Shown here piece after piece: positions 39,680-47,806 of a stretch of 64,000 nt of DNA (position 1 is the stretch's first letter; every line of letters begins with the position of its first letter). Made by a program: the position numbers and the translations under genes. Origin of the DNA: Pleurocapsa minor GSE-CHR-MK 17-07R (GTDB taxonomy: Bacteria > Chloroflexota > Anaerolineae > Aggregatilineales > Phototrophicaceae); NCBI GenBank assembly GCA_019359125.1, contig JAHHHY010000001.1, positions 744,001 to 808,000 on the forward strand, given 5' to 3'. A model generated the notes under the pieces. That model saw only the letters and a program-made list of their open reading frames with translations. It searched no databases and was not told where the DNA came from.

Positions 39680-39688
39680 ACACACAAC

Positions 39689-39723
39689 GGGGCCGATGAT
39701 TCGCGGTGTCATCGGCCCCTTTA
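39689..39723 (+). terminator. Terminator of the R2lox gene
   Basis: Stem GGGGCCGATGA/TCATCGGCCCC (39689-39699, 39709-39719) followed by TTT. It may also stop the convergent aminopeptidase transcript. Confidence 0.75.
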
Positions 39724-39744
39724 TGCTGATTCGGTTCAATGGTC

Positions 39745-40848
39745 CTAAACGACGAACTGGCCGTCCTTGTAGAACAGCTCTCCATCGACGGTGATGGTGC
39801 TGTCAGTGCGCATGTCACAGATCATATCCCAGTGCACGGCGCTCTTGTTGATGCTTCCGCTGTCGGGATAGCCCAGGCCGATCGCCATATGCACCGTGCC
39901 GCCGATTTTCTCATCATACAGAATCTGGCCGGTGAATTTGTTGATGCCGAAGTTGGTGCCGATGGCGAATTCGCCCAGATAGCGCGAGCGATCATCCGTG
40001 TCCAACTGCGCAAACAGCACGTTTTCGTTGGTGCGCGCGCTGGCCTTCTCCACGCGGCCATTCACAAATTCCAGCTCGATACCTTCGACAGCACGGCCGT
40101 CCTTGATGCTGGGATAGCTGAAGCGCACCCAGCCATTCACCGAATCTTCCACCGGGCCGGTGAAAATCTCGCCATCGGGCATGTTGCGCAGGCCGGATGC
40201 ATTGATAAATGTGCGCCCTTCGATGGACAGCTCCAGGTCGATGTTCGGGCCCTGGCACTTGATCTTCTTCTTGCCGGCCAGCCAGTCAATCTTTTCCTGC
40301 TGCATCGCGCCCATCTTCTTCCATTCGGCCACCGGGTCTTCGCGGTCAGCAAACGTGGCCGAATACACGAAGTCCTCGTATTCCTCCAGGCTCATACCGG
40401 CGTCCTGCGCCAGCGCCTCGGTCGGGAACAGCGCGCCCACCCACTTGAACTTGCCCTCGGACGCACGGGTCATGCGGCGATCCAGCCAGCCGCGCTGGGC
40501 GGTCGCCACTTTCTGGATACGCTTCGGGTCGATATTGGTCATCGCACGGGTATTCTGCGGCGCATTGATGCGGATATAGACATCGGCATTTTCGATGTAG
40601 TGGTTCATGGTCGGGTCCAGCCACGCCATCTGCTCATCGGTGGCATAGCGATAGAAATCGCGGCGCATGGCCTCATCCGACATGATGAGGGTCGGGTTGC
40701 CGCCTGCGATCACGACTGCCTTGTAGATTTCGCGCAGCAGCGGCAGCGCGGCAGTTTCGCCCAGGATGCCCACCCACTCACCGGGCTGCACCGCAGTGGA
40801 ATAATTCACCAGCACATCGGCCAGCTTGGACATACGCGGATCGGTCAT
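39745..40848 (-). CDS. M29-family metallo-aminopeptidase
   Basis: A 367-residue member of the AmpS/PepS/aminopeptidase T family, dimeric two-metal exopeptidases with broad specificity. Visible are the N-terminal LADVLVNYSTAVQPGEWV domain, the metal-binding SARTNENVL segment preceded by EGIELEFVNGRV, GEFAIGTNFGIN with its Glu, and SAVHWDMICDMR with the His-Asp ligands near the C-terminus. ATG 40848 is chosen because AGGAG lies eight bases upstream. tpx lies upstream on the same strand only 12 bases away, so both are probably co-transcribed. Confidence 0.92.
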   Translation of the reverse strand: MTDPRMSKLADVLVNYSTAVQPGEWVGILGETAALPLLREIYKAVVIAGGNPTLIMSDEAMRRDFYRYATDEQMAWLDPTMNHYIENADVYIRINAPQNTRAMTNIDPKRIQKVATAQRGWLDRRMTRASEGKFKWVGALFPTEALAQDAGMSLEEYEDFVYSATFADREDPVAEWKKMGAMQQEKIDWLAGKKKIKCQGPNIDLELSIEGRTFINASGLRNMPDGEIFTGPVEDSVNGWVRFSYPSIKDGRAVEGIELEFVNGRVEKASARTNENVLFAQLDTDDRSRYLGEFAIGTNFGINKFTGQILYDEKIGGTVHMAIGLGYPDSGSINKSAVHWDMICDMRTDSTITVDGELFYKDGQFVV

Positions 40849-40860
40849 CAACAATCTCCT

Positions 40861-41373
40861 TTACGAGAGGCAGGCGCGCGCGGCGGAAAGTGCCGCGTCA
40901 AAATTGACATCATCGTCGATATTGTAGACATATTCGGCATGGCGCACGATATCCGCCTGGTCCACCACGAAGACCGCGCGCTGGGTGATGCGGGCAGGCA
41001 GCACATGTACGCCATAGGCATCCGCGAAGTTCATGTCTTTATGGTCGCTCAACGTCTCCACGCGGCTGATGCCTTCGGCAGCGCACCAGCGCCCCTGGGC
41101 ATAAGGCAAATCGGCGCTCACTGTCAGCACGACCACCGCTTCGCTCATATCGCTGGCCGCCTGATTGAAGCGGCGCGTCTGGTTGGCGCACACGCTGGTA
41201 TCCAGTGACGGCACCACGCTGATGATTTTGACCTTGCCCGCGTAGTCAGCCAGCGTTTTCGGGGTCCAGTAATTGCTCGTCAGGGTAAAGTCAGGCGCAG
41301 TCTGGCCCTCTTGCAGCATATCGCGCTGCACGGGCAGTTCATTGCCCACAATCAGGAATCCGGGGCGGGTCAT
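40861..41373 (-). CDS. tpx: Thiol peroxidase (atypical 2-Cys, Tpx)
   Basis: Reduces peroxides using thioredoxin. The 170-residue peroxiredoxin has the peroxidatic Cys62 in PSLDTSVCANQT and the resolving Cys97 in AQGRWCAAEG, the spacing of Tpx. ATG 41373 (MTRPGF) has GAGG upstream and removes an unrelated N-terminal extension. It leads a likely two-gene unit with the aminopeptidase. Confidence 0.94.
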   Translation of the reverse strand: MTRPGFLIVGNELPVQRDMLQEGQTAPDFTLTSNYWTPKTLADYAGKVKIISVVPSLDTSVCANQTRRFNQAASDMSEAVVVLTVSADLPYAQGRWCAAEGISRVETLSDHKDMNFADAYGVHVLPARITQRAVFVVDQADIVRHAEYVYNIDDDVNFDAALSAARACLS

Positions 41374-41445
41374 GGGGTGTTTTCCTCGTTTCAGTATGGT
41401 CTGCACACACTGTAACGAATCCAGCTTAGCCTGCGGTGAATAGAC

Positions 41446-43071
41446 TCACGAGGCGCTGTAGCGCACGACACCGTCGACCATCGTCAGCAGCACGCGCACG
41501 TCCTTCAGGGCATCGGCCGGCTCCGCAAAGATATCGCGGTTCAGCACGACCAGGTCGGCCAGATAGCCAGCGCGCAGCCTGCCCTTGCGGTCGTCCATGC
41601 TGGCCGCATAGGCGCCGCCGAACGTATAGCCGCGCAAGGCCTCGTCCAGCGTGACTTTGCCCTCAGGCAGCCAGCCCTCAGGGGACGGGGAACCATCCAG
41701 GCGTCGGCGCGCTACGGCCGCATACATGCCCAGGAACGGATCAAAGTCATCGACCGGCGCATCCGACCCGAAAGCCACGACGACGCCACGGTCGATCTGG
41801 GCGCGTGGGTTATAGGCCAGCGCCAGGCGCGGATGCCCCCACACGCGGTCCGCCACGGGGTAGTCTGTGGTGGCGTGGCTGGGCTGCATGGACGCAATCA
41901 AATCAAGCTCGGCCAGGCGATAGACATCCTGCGGGCTGATAATCTGCACGTGCTCCACGCGATGCCGCCGCTGGTCCCGCGGAATACCGTGCCTGGCCTC
42001 GACAGCGCGCACATGCTCGAAGACATCCAGCACCTCGCGCACGGCCCGGTCACCAATGGCGTGAATGGTCGTCGGCAGGCCGGACAGCGTCGCCCGCTCG
42101 GCGCACGCCATCATGTCCTCCTTGGTCAGCGTGGGCATGCCGAAGTTGTCCGGCTCGCCCAGATACGGCTCCAGCATCCATGCCGTGTGCGGGCCAATCG
42201 CGCCGTCGGCGAACATCTTCAGGTGGCCGATACGCAGCCAGTCATCGCCAAACCCGTGCCGCAGGCCAGACGCCAGCGCGGCATCCAGAAACGGCTTATT
42301 GATATGCTTCAGCACACGAATAGCCAGTTGGCCGCGCTCGCGCAGCACCTGAAGTGCCGCCAGCACATTCGGGTCATCATAGTCGTGAATTGCAGTTACG
42401 CCGCGGGAAAGCGCGACCTGCTGCGCGGCCAGCATGGCATCGGCCATCTGCTCCGGTGTCGGCGTTGGGATAGCCGCCTCAATCAGCTTCATCGCACCGA
42501 TTTCCAGCAGCAGCCCGGTCGCATCGCCGTGCGCATCACGGGCGATTTCGCTGCCTTCAGGATCAGGCGTCGCGCGGGTGATGCCAGCTGCACGCAGTGC
42601 CGCGCTGTTTGCCCAGCCAGCATGGCAGCTGCGCGCCACCAGATAGACTGGGTGATCCGGGCTGACCGCATCCAGGTCAGCAGCAGTCGGAAAAGACTTG
42701 TCGTCCCAGTCATCCTGTAACCAGCCCTGCCCCAGCACCCACTGGCCGGGCGGCGTCACCTGCACCCGCTGGCGCACCATCTCGACAATCGCAGCGCGGT
42801 TCGGCTGGCTGTAGCAGGCGATATTCTGCAGCATGCGCGAATACAGCCACCAATGCACATGCGCATCGGTCAGGCCGGGAATAACGACTCGCCCCTGCAA
42901 ATCAATGCGCTGGGTGCGCTCTGATGCAAGGGCGAGCATGTCTTCGTTTGTACCCACGGCAGCGATGCGGTTTCCCGCAATGGCCACCGCACTCACAATA
43001 GGCTGCTCATCATCGAGGGTATGGACTGAACCGTTATACAGCACCAGATCGACGACAAGCAGATGGGTCAT
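41446..43071 (-). CDS. Amidohydrolase family 3 (YtcJ-like) metal hydrolase
   Basis: A 541-residue member of the amidohydrolase superfamily with the metal site built from DAHVHWW, HAIGDRAV, RVEHVQ and GSDAPVDDFDPFLGM. The composite beta domain is split between both ends (NGSVHTLDDEQPIV; GYLADLVVLNRDIF). Substrates of this subgroup are largely undefined N-substituted amides. The ATG overlaps the stop of the PfkB kinase (ATGA). It is the last gene of the run that begins with rpmH, which is an unusual partner for this enzyme. Confidence 0.88.
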   Translation of the reverse strand: MTHLLVVDLVLYNGSVHTLDDEQPIVSAVAIAGNRIAAVGTNEDMLALASERTQRIDLQGRVVIPGLTDAHVHWWLYSRMLQNIACYSQPNRAAIVEMVRQRVQVTPPGQWVLGQGWLQDDWDDKSFPTAADLDAVSPDHPVYLVARSCHAGWANSAALRAAGITRATPDPEGSEIARDAHGDATGLLLEIGAMKLIEAAIPTPTPEQMADAMLAAQQVALSRGVTAIHDYDDPNVLAALQVLRERGQLAIRVLKHINKPFLDAALASGLRHGFGDDWLRIGHLKMFADGAIGPHTAWMLEPYLGEPDNFGMPTLTKEDMMACAERATLSGLPTTIHAIGDRAVREVLDVFEHVRAVEARHGIPRDQRRHRVEHVQIISPQDVYRLAELDLIASMQPSHATTDYPVADRVWGHPRLALAYNPRAQIDRGVVVAFGSDAPVDDFDPFLGMYAAVARRRLDGSPSPEGWLPEGKVTLDEALRGYTFGGAYAASMDDRKGRLRAGYLADLVVLNRDIFAEPADALKDVRVLLTMVDGVVRYSAS

Positions 43072-43916
43072 GGGTGAAGCACCTCATGCAGTACGCGCTG
43101 CACTTCTTCGGGCGTGGGCGCGCTGTCCAGGCCAAAACGCGTCACCGAAATCGCGCCCAGCTTGGCAGCCACCAGCACCGCTTTATGATAGTCAAAGCCA
43201 ACGGCGGGCAGGCTGGCCAGTAGCGACGTGGCGAACACATCACCCGCGCCAGTGGGATGCACCATCTCGACCTGCGGCGTCTCGTAGCCATACGGCACGC
43301 CATTATCGTAGTAGGTGCCGCCCTTTTCAGCCCGCGTGACGAACAGATTACGCACGATGCGCGCGTAGTCCGCTTCCATGTCGGGCGATTCCATAATATC
43401 TTCTTCGCTGAACACGACTGTGCCGATCATGCGCAGCACATCCGGTTCATAAAAACGCTTGAAGCGAACGCGGCCATCCAGATCCCACTTGCGCAGCCAG
43501 CCCTGCAGGGTCAGCAGCTGATGTGCCTGCGGGAACGAGAACGTCACCCGTGAATCCAGCTCACCGGCGATAGGGGCCAGATGCACCAGTTTGGCGTCCA
43601 GAAATGCGGGCGGGATATCGGCCGGGTAGATATTGGATGCCACCCCGCGCACATACTGCACACGACCTTCGGGAAAATACAGATTCTCGAAGGTCGTGCT
43701 TTCTTTTGCAGGCAGCGAGACAATCTCGGCATACGGGCGCAGTTCATCCAGCAGGGGTTCATCGACCGCCATACTGGTCAGCACACCCACACGCAGCCCA
43801 AACGCGGCTGCCGTGCGAATCGCGTAGGCCACGGTGCCGCCGGGCACACGGCCATTGGGCGTGATATCCGCCGTGATATGGCCGATCAGCAGATAATCCG
43901 GAGGGGCGGATGTCAT
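43068..43916 (-). CDS. PfkB-family carbohydrate/nucleoside kinase
   Basis: A 282-residue ribokinase-fold enzyme. The N-terminal GHITADITPNGRVPGGTVAYA block is the substrate-binding signature and VHPTGAGDVFATSLL carries the anion hole and catalytic Asp. The protein is shorter than ribokinase (about 310), missing part of the lid. The phosphate acceptor cannot be named. ATGA overlaps join it to both jag upstream and the amidohydrolase downstream, so it is firmly embedded in the operon. Confidence 0.85.
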   Translation of the reverse strand: MTSAPPDYLLIGHITADITPNGRVPGGTVAYAIRTAAAFGLRVGVLTSMAVDEPLLDELRPYAEIVSLPAKESTTFENLYFPEGRVQYVRGVASNIYPADIPPAFLDAKLVHLAPIAGELDSRVTFSFPQAHQLLTLQGWLRKWDLDGRVRFKRFYEPDVLRMIGTVVFSEEDIMESPDMEADYARIVRNLFVTRAEKGGTYYDNGVPYGYETPQVEMVHPTGAGDVFATSLLASLPAVGFDYHKAVLVAAKLGAISVTRFGLDSAPTPEEVQRVLHEVLHP

Positions 43917-44776
43917 GCGCCAGACGCCTTCGGGACAATCGTCACTTTGCGGCCAGTCCCCTCGCCCACGCTCTTGGTCGCGACATCTTCGCGGCCGCGT
44001 AGCGCCAGATGGACGATACGGCGTTCATGCGGTGGCATCGGCTCCATCGTGACGATACGGCCGCGCTGCACGGCTTCTTCGGCCATGCGCAGAGCCAGCG
44101 TGTGCAGCTGACGGGCACGACGTCCCTTGTAGCCATCCACGTCGATGATGACTTCAGAGCGGCGCTGAAGCTCCCGGCTGGTAATCAGGCGAGTGATGTA
44201 CTGCAACGCGGCCAGCGTATCGCCGCGCTTCCCCACCAGACGCGACGAATTGCCGCCGGACAGGTCAAGAATCCACGGGGCCCTGTCGTTCTGGTCGCTG
44301 GGGCGGGCGCGCTTGACATTCACCTTGCCGCGAATACCCAGCTTCTCCAGCAGCTCGGCCAGCACGACCTTGCCAATGGCAACTTCTTCGTCAAAATCCG
44401 CCTCAGCCACGTCGTCTGTATCCGACAGGAAAGGCACCGAGGCGTCCTCCCCGTCGTCAATTTCGATGTCCATATAGGACGGCATTTCCTCGTACGACGA
44501 GGGAGACTGCGGGATGACAATCGGCGTGCTTTCGACATATGGCTTCGAAATCGGCGTAGCGCTGACGCTGGTCACCGATTCCGACGACTTCTTGACCATG
44601 ATCTTTTGCAGGCGCACACGCGCCGGACGCCCTTCCAGCCCAAACACGCTGGGAATAGGCTCATCAAGCACTTCGACGATCACTTCACCAGGGCGGGCAC
44701 CAAGCGCTTCCAGCCCCTTTGCAATCGCTTCTTCTACGGAATCGCCCGTCGTTTCGACCGAGTTTTCGTAGCTCAT
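43913..44776 (-). CDS. jag: Jag/KhpB (EloR) RNA-binding protein
   Basis: A 287-residue protein with an N-terminal Jag-N domain (about 1-58, SVEEAIAKGLEALGARPGEV), an acidic linker (60-140), a KH domain with the GKRGDTLAAL loop (about 185-230) and a C-terminal R3H domain (PPHERRIVHLALRG). KhpB binds RNA and affects cell elongation in Gram-positive bacteria, and its gene normally follows yidC as here, with 32 bases between them. Confidence 0.93.
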   Translation of the reverse strand: MSYENSVETTGDSVEEAIAKGLEALGARPGEVIVEVLDEPIPSVFGLEGRPARVRLQKIMVKKSSESVTSVSATPISKPYVESTPIVIPQSPSSYEEMPSYMDIEIDDGEDASVPFLSDTDDVAEADFDEEVAIGKVVLAELLEKLGIRGKVNVKRARPSDQNDRAPWILDLSGGNSSRLVGKRGDTLAALQYITRLITSRELQRRSEVIIDVDGYKGRRARQLHTLALRMAEEAVQRGRIVTMEPMPPHERRIVHLALRGREDVATKSVGEGTGRKVTIVPKASGA

Positions 44777-44808
44777 AGGTGACCTGTTCCTTGCGAAAAA
44801 GACCGATA

Positions 44809-45666
44809 CTATTTTGACTTTGCCGGGCGCTGGGTCGATTGCTTGCCGGTGGCGCGGCCTTCAATCTTGGCTGGTCCGCCAGCCGTCACAATGGCTGGTT
44901 TGGGCTTGCCAAACAGATTTTTGAAGTTAGCGCGGCCCATCAGCGCAGCCTGCACGATACCGGCGATGTTCGAGACAATGAAGTAGATCGAGATACCAAT
45001 CGAGAACGAAAGCGCGAAGAAGCCGTACATCAGCGGCATGATTGTGCCCATTGACTGGGTCATCGATGCAGACGGATCTGGCTTGGCGTTCGGATCAGAG
45101 TTGGCAGCAGGCGCTGGCATGGTGACCTTGAACTGGAGCCACGTGGTGATGACCACGCCGGCAACCAGCACGATACCCACGACCGTCGCCAGTACGCTGG
45201 CACCACCAATGGCGGGCGGCTGCGTCAGGTTCAGTCCCAGGAATTCGTTGTTCAGCGGAATAATGCTGTCGAAGCCGGGAATAATCAGGCGGCCGCTCAG
45301 GTCAAGCAGCTGGAGCGGGGTCGCCGCCAGCGCAATGATGATGGCCTGATAGAGCGCGATGAAGATCGGGAACTGGATAATCAGCGGCAGGCAGCCACCC
45401 AGCGGGTTGAAGCCATATTCGCGATACAGTTTCATCTGCTCAGCAGCAAGCTTCTCGCGGTCGCCCTTGTACTTTTCCTGAAGCTTTTTCAGCTCCGGCT
45501 GCAGCTTCTGCATCGACTGCGACGACTTCATCTGCTGAGCGGTCAGCGGATACATCACCAGGCGCACGATCAGGGTGAAGACCACGATGGCCAGCACCAT
45601 GTTCTGCCCAAGAATCGAATACAGGAAGGTGAGCACCGAGACGAACGGATTAAGGATGATATCCAT
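44809..45666 (-). CDS. yidC: YidC/OxaA membrane protein insertase
   Basis: Inserts membrane proteins, alone or with SecYEG. A 285-residue form lacking the large periplasmic P1 domain, as in Gram-positive and monoderm species. Five hydrophobic segments are visible, with VRLVMYPLTAQQMKSSQSMQ (the start of the cytoplasmic C1 hairpin) and the Arg of the hydrophilic groove in that segment, then the NPLGGCLPLIIQFPIFIALY block. The C-terminus is basic. The gene stands between the beta-propeller lipoprotein and jag. Confidence 0.95.
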   Translation of the reverse strand: MDIILNPFVSVLTFLYSILGQNMVLAIVVFTLIVRLVMYPLTAQQMKSSQSMQKLQPELKKLQEKYKGDREKLAAEQMKLYREYGFNPLGGCLPLIIQFPIFIALYQAIIIALAATPLQLLDLSGRLIIPGFDSIIPLNNEFLGLNLTQPPAIGGASVLATVVGIVLVAGVVITTWLQFKVTMPAPAANSDPNAKPDPSASMTQSMGTIMPLMYGFFALSFSIGISIYFIVSNIAGIVQAALMGRANFKNLFGKPKPAIVTAGGPAKIEGRATGKQSTQRPAKSK

Positions 45667-45694
45667 AGAGATTACTCCACATCACCTTCAAGAG

Positions 45695-46876
45695 TTAACG
45701 GGCGAATGACCACAGGCGCTCACCGTTATCGGCGGCAAACGCGACGACCAGTTCGCTGCGTGCCAGCGTGCTGATGACGACCAGTTCGCGGGAATTACCC
45801 AGCTCACCAGCCGGAATGACCAAGATATTGCCCAGCACTTCGCCGGCCAGTTCACGCGTCACTTCGGCCACACCCGTCTCGGCATTCACCCAGACCAGCT
45901 TGCGGTCGCGCGAGCCAACGACGATCTGGCCATCAGAGGTGACGACCGGCGTGGAAAGGATGGCGCGCGTGGTCACCTGGGTCGCCTCAAAGGCTGTGGT
46001 GAAGGCACTGCCATCGTCGATCAGGCCATACAGGTAGCCACTGACATCACCGAAGTACAGGATGTCATTGTAGAGCAGCGGCGAGCCCCACACCCAGTCC
46101 CGGGTGGTGAACTCGGCAACGATTGCGCCTTCGACGGCATCAACCTTGTAGAATTTGCGCGCGAAGCTGCCAAAATACAGATAGCCGTCCACATACAGCG
46201 GCTGCGACGTGACTGCACCGCCCATATCGAGCGTCCAGATCACGGTGCCGTTTTCGGCATCCAAGGCATACAGGTTGTGATCAAGCGAGGTGACATACAG
46301 CGTGTTTTCAACCAGCAGCGGCTGGGCATACACGCTCTGTTCGGTTTCCAGCGTCCACAACGGGGTATACGCTACCGCATCATAGGCCGTCAGGTTGCGC
46401 CCGTTGAAAGGCACATACAGCCGATCATCGACCAGCAGCGGATTGCCTACGACCTGGGCATTCAACGACTGGCCTTCGGCCGTGTTGAAGCGGGCCGTCT
46501 CGATATCCAGTTCATAAATACCGCGGTCATACGACACTGCCAGCAGTGTCTCCGGCGCGATCAGGATCGGCGCCGCGAAAAACTTCGCCGGGGTGCCAGT
46601 CGTCGTCACATCCCACGTACGGGGGTTGCCAGCATCATCCAGGCGCACATTACCATCCGCATCGCGAAGTGGCAGGCGTGACCCATCGATCGGATTGAGC
46701 TGTGTGATATGGGTATCAAAAGCAAAGAGAATGGACTGATTTTCAGGAAGGATGCTGAGTGAACCCCAAACCGGGTCCAGCGGGCCACCCGCGCATCCAG
46801 CCAGCACCAGCAAAAGCACACCAAGTACCACGGCAGTGCTGCCGCGTTTCCACCATCTGGATGAGGATTGCAACAC
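45695..46876 (-). CDS. Lipoprotein with PQQ-like beta-propeller (BamB-like fold)
   Basis: A 393-residue exported protein. GTG 46876 is chosen because GGAG lies five bases upstream; the frame extending further upstream would overlap yidD. Basic residues (WWKRG), a hydrophobic core and a lipobox LVLAGCAGG mark a signal peptidase II lipoprotein, with the mature Cys near residue 28. The rest is a run of about 40-residue beta-propeller blades with typical AEDG/LYALDAENG...WTLD repeats (for example YALDAENGTVIWTLD and YKVDAEGAIVAEF-type). BamB has the same fold but serves outer membrane assembly. Here it lies between yidD and yidC, suggesting a role in membrane protein insertion or quality control, as an inference. 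Confidence 0.82.
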   Translation of the reverse strand: MLQSSSRWWKRGSTAVVLGVLLLVLAGCAGGPLDPVWGSLSILPENQSILFAFDTHITQLNPIDGSRLPLRDADGNVRLDDAGNPRTWDVTTTGTPAKFFAAPILIAPETLLAVSYDRGIYELDIETARFNTAEGQSLNAQVVGNPLLVDDRLYVPFNGRNLTAYDAVAYTPLWTLETEQSVYAQPLLVENTLYVTSLDHNLYALDAENGTVIWTLDMGGAVTSQPLYVDGYLYFGSFARKFYKVDAVEGAIVAEFTTRDWVWGSPLLYNDILYFGDVSGYLYGLIDDGSAFTTAFEATQVTTRAILSTPVVTSDGQIVVGSRDRKLVWVNAETGVAEVTRELAGEVLGNILVIPAGELGNSRELVVISTLARSELVVAFAADNGERLWSFAR

Positions 46877-46892
46877 AGATTCTCCAACGGGA

Positions 46893-47102
46893 TCAAGGAA
46901 CAGGATCGTAGCCGCCGGGATGGAAAGGATGGCAGCGGCCAATGCGCCGAATGCCCATCCAGCCACCTTTAAACACCCCGTGCTTCTCGATGGCCTGATA
47001 CATGTAAACGGAACATGTTGGTTCAAAACGACAGGCGGAGGGAAGCATCGGCGAGAGAAATCGCTTGTAGAAACGAAGCAAGCGGAGGGCCAGCCATTTC
47101 AT
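46893..47102 (-). CDS. yidD: Membrane protein insertion efficiency factor YidD
   Basis: A 69-residue protein with [30 protein letters not shown] and [20 protein letters not shown], the conserved core of YidD. It has an amphipathic N-terminal helix and helps YidC-dependent insertion. Its ATG overlaps the rnpA stop (ATGA), the conserved arrangement rpmH-rnpA-yidD-yidC, here interrupted by a lipoprotein gene. Confidence 0.96.
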   Translation of the reverse strand: MKWLALRLLRFYKRFLSPMLPSACRFEPTCSVYMYQAIEKHGVFKGGWMGIRRIGRCHPFHPGGYDPVP

Positions 47103-47449
47103 GATGAAGCATCCTCAACCAGCCCGGCCTGTCTCAACAGGCGAGCCAACTCTGGAATCATTGCGAGTGTTGACTGAGACAGGATGCCCTGCCGACAAAT
47201 GACGGTAACATCATAACCGGGGCGCAGCGTGGGATGCAGCGCCTGCACGCACGCCCTCATCACACGCCTGGCCCGATTACGCTCTACTGCCCCGCCCAAT
47301 CGCTTGCTGGCGATGAAGCCATAGCGATTATGCCCAACGGTATTTGGCGCAATACCAAGTACGAACAACCGGCTCGTATAGTTGCGCCCCTCGCGCTTCA
47401 CACGCGCATAATCATCCGGGCGGCTAAGCCGCAGATCGCGCGGAAGCAT
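47099..47449 (-). CDS. rnpA: Ribonuclease P protein component
   Basis: A 116-residue basic protein that supports the RNase P RNA in tRNA 5' processing. It has [15 protein letters not shown] at the N-terminus, [25 protein letters not shown] (the RNR motif lies in [10 protein letters not shown]) and a C-terminal helix. It follows rpmH by ten bases in the standard order. Confidence 0.94.
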   Translation of the reverse strand: MLPRDLRLSRPDDYARVKREGRNYTSRLFVLGIAPNTVGHNRYGFIASKRLGGAVERNRARRVMRACVQALHPTLRPGYDVTVICRQGILSQSTLAMIPELARLLRQAGLVEDASS

Positions 47450-47459
47450 CGGTCAGGAT

Positions 47460-47639
47460 CTAGTGCGACTTCCAGTTGATCTTCTTGACGTGCACGGGCT
47501 GCACCGCCAGCACCCAGCGACCGGACAAACGACGGCGCTTCAGCACATTGCGCCCGTTCTTGGTCGACATGCGCTCACGAAAGCCGTGCACGCGGGCACG
47601 ACGGCGGATTTTGGGTTGATATGTACGTTTGGTCGACAT
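47460..47639 (-). CDS. rpmH: Ribosomal protein L34 (bL34), C-terminally extended
   Basis: A 59-codon gene starting at ATG 47639. It begins [20 protein letters not shown], continues [20 protein letters not shown], and ends [19 protein letters not shown]. The first 45 residues are classic L34; about 13 extra residues at the end exceed the usual 44-47. It is the first gene of the rpmH-rnpA-yidD-yidC-jag run and has the strong promoter listed separately. Confidence 0.94.
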   Translation of the reverse strand: MSTKRTYQPKIRRRARVHGFRERMSTKNGRNVLKRRRLSGRWVLAVQPVHVKKINWKSH

Positions 47640-47683
47640 GGTACCTGATCCTGGCTCACAGGGAATTTTACTACAAGCGGTGT

Positions 47684-47712
47684 AGTATACCCGAGGGGCT
47701 TTGGCGGGTCAA
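47684..47712 (-). promoter_or_regulatory. rpmH operon promoter
   Basis: Minus-strand TTGACC (47707-47712), 17-nt spacer, TATACT (47684-47689), starting transcription about 40 bases before the rpmH ATG. The intergenic region to 47806 shows no DnaA-box cluster, so oriC is not here. Confidence 0.75.
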
Positions 47713-47720
47713 CCCAACGC

Positions 47721-47750
47721 TTGCAAACACGCGACGACGTCGGTTATAAT
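47721..47750 (+). promoter_or_regulatory. Promoter of the three-gene unknown operon
   Basis: TTGCAA (47721-47726), 18-nt spacer, perfect TATAAT (47745-47750), rightward. Its -35 box is eight bases from the -35 box of the divergent rpmH promoter, so the two promoters are back to back. Confidence 0.7.
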
Positions 47751-47806
47751 TCGGCTAATATTCGCACCAATACAGTCATTCTGTACACAAGCCGGAGGCG
47801 ATCAAC

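Noticed and set aside
39739-41208. 489-codon plus-strand open frame
   Set aside because: It is opposite the M29 aminopeptidase and tpx, both with complete motifs and ribosome sites; no independent evidence for it.
47640-47806. Replication origin beside rpmH
   Set aside because: rpmH often neighbours dnaA/oriC, but no TTATNCACA boxes, A/T-rich unwinding element or dnaA gene is seen here.
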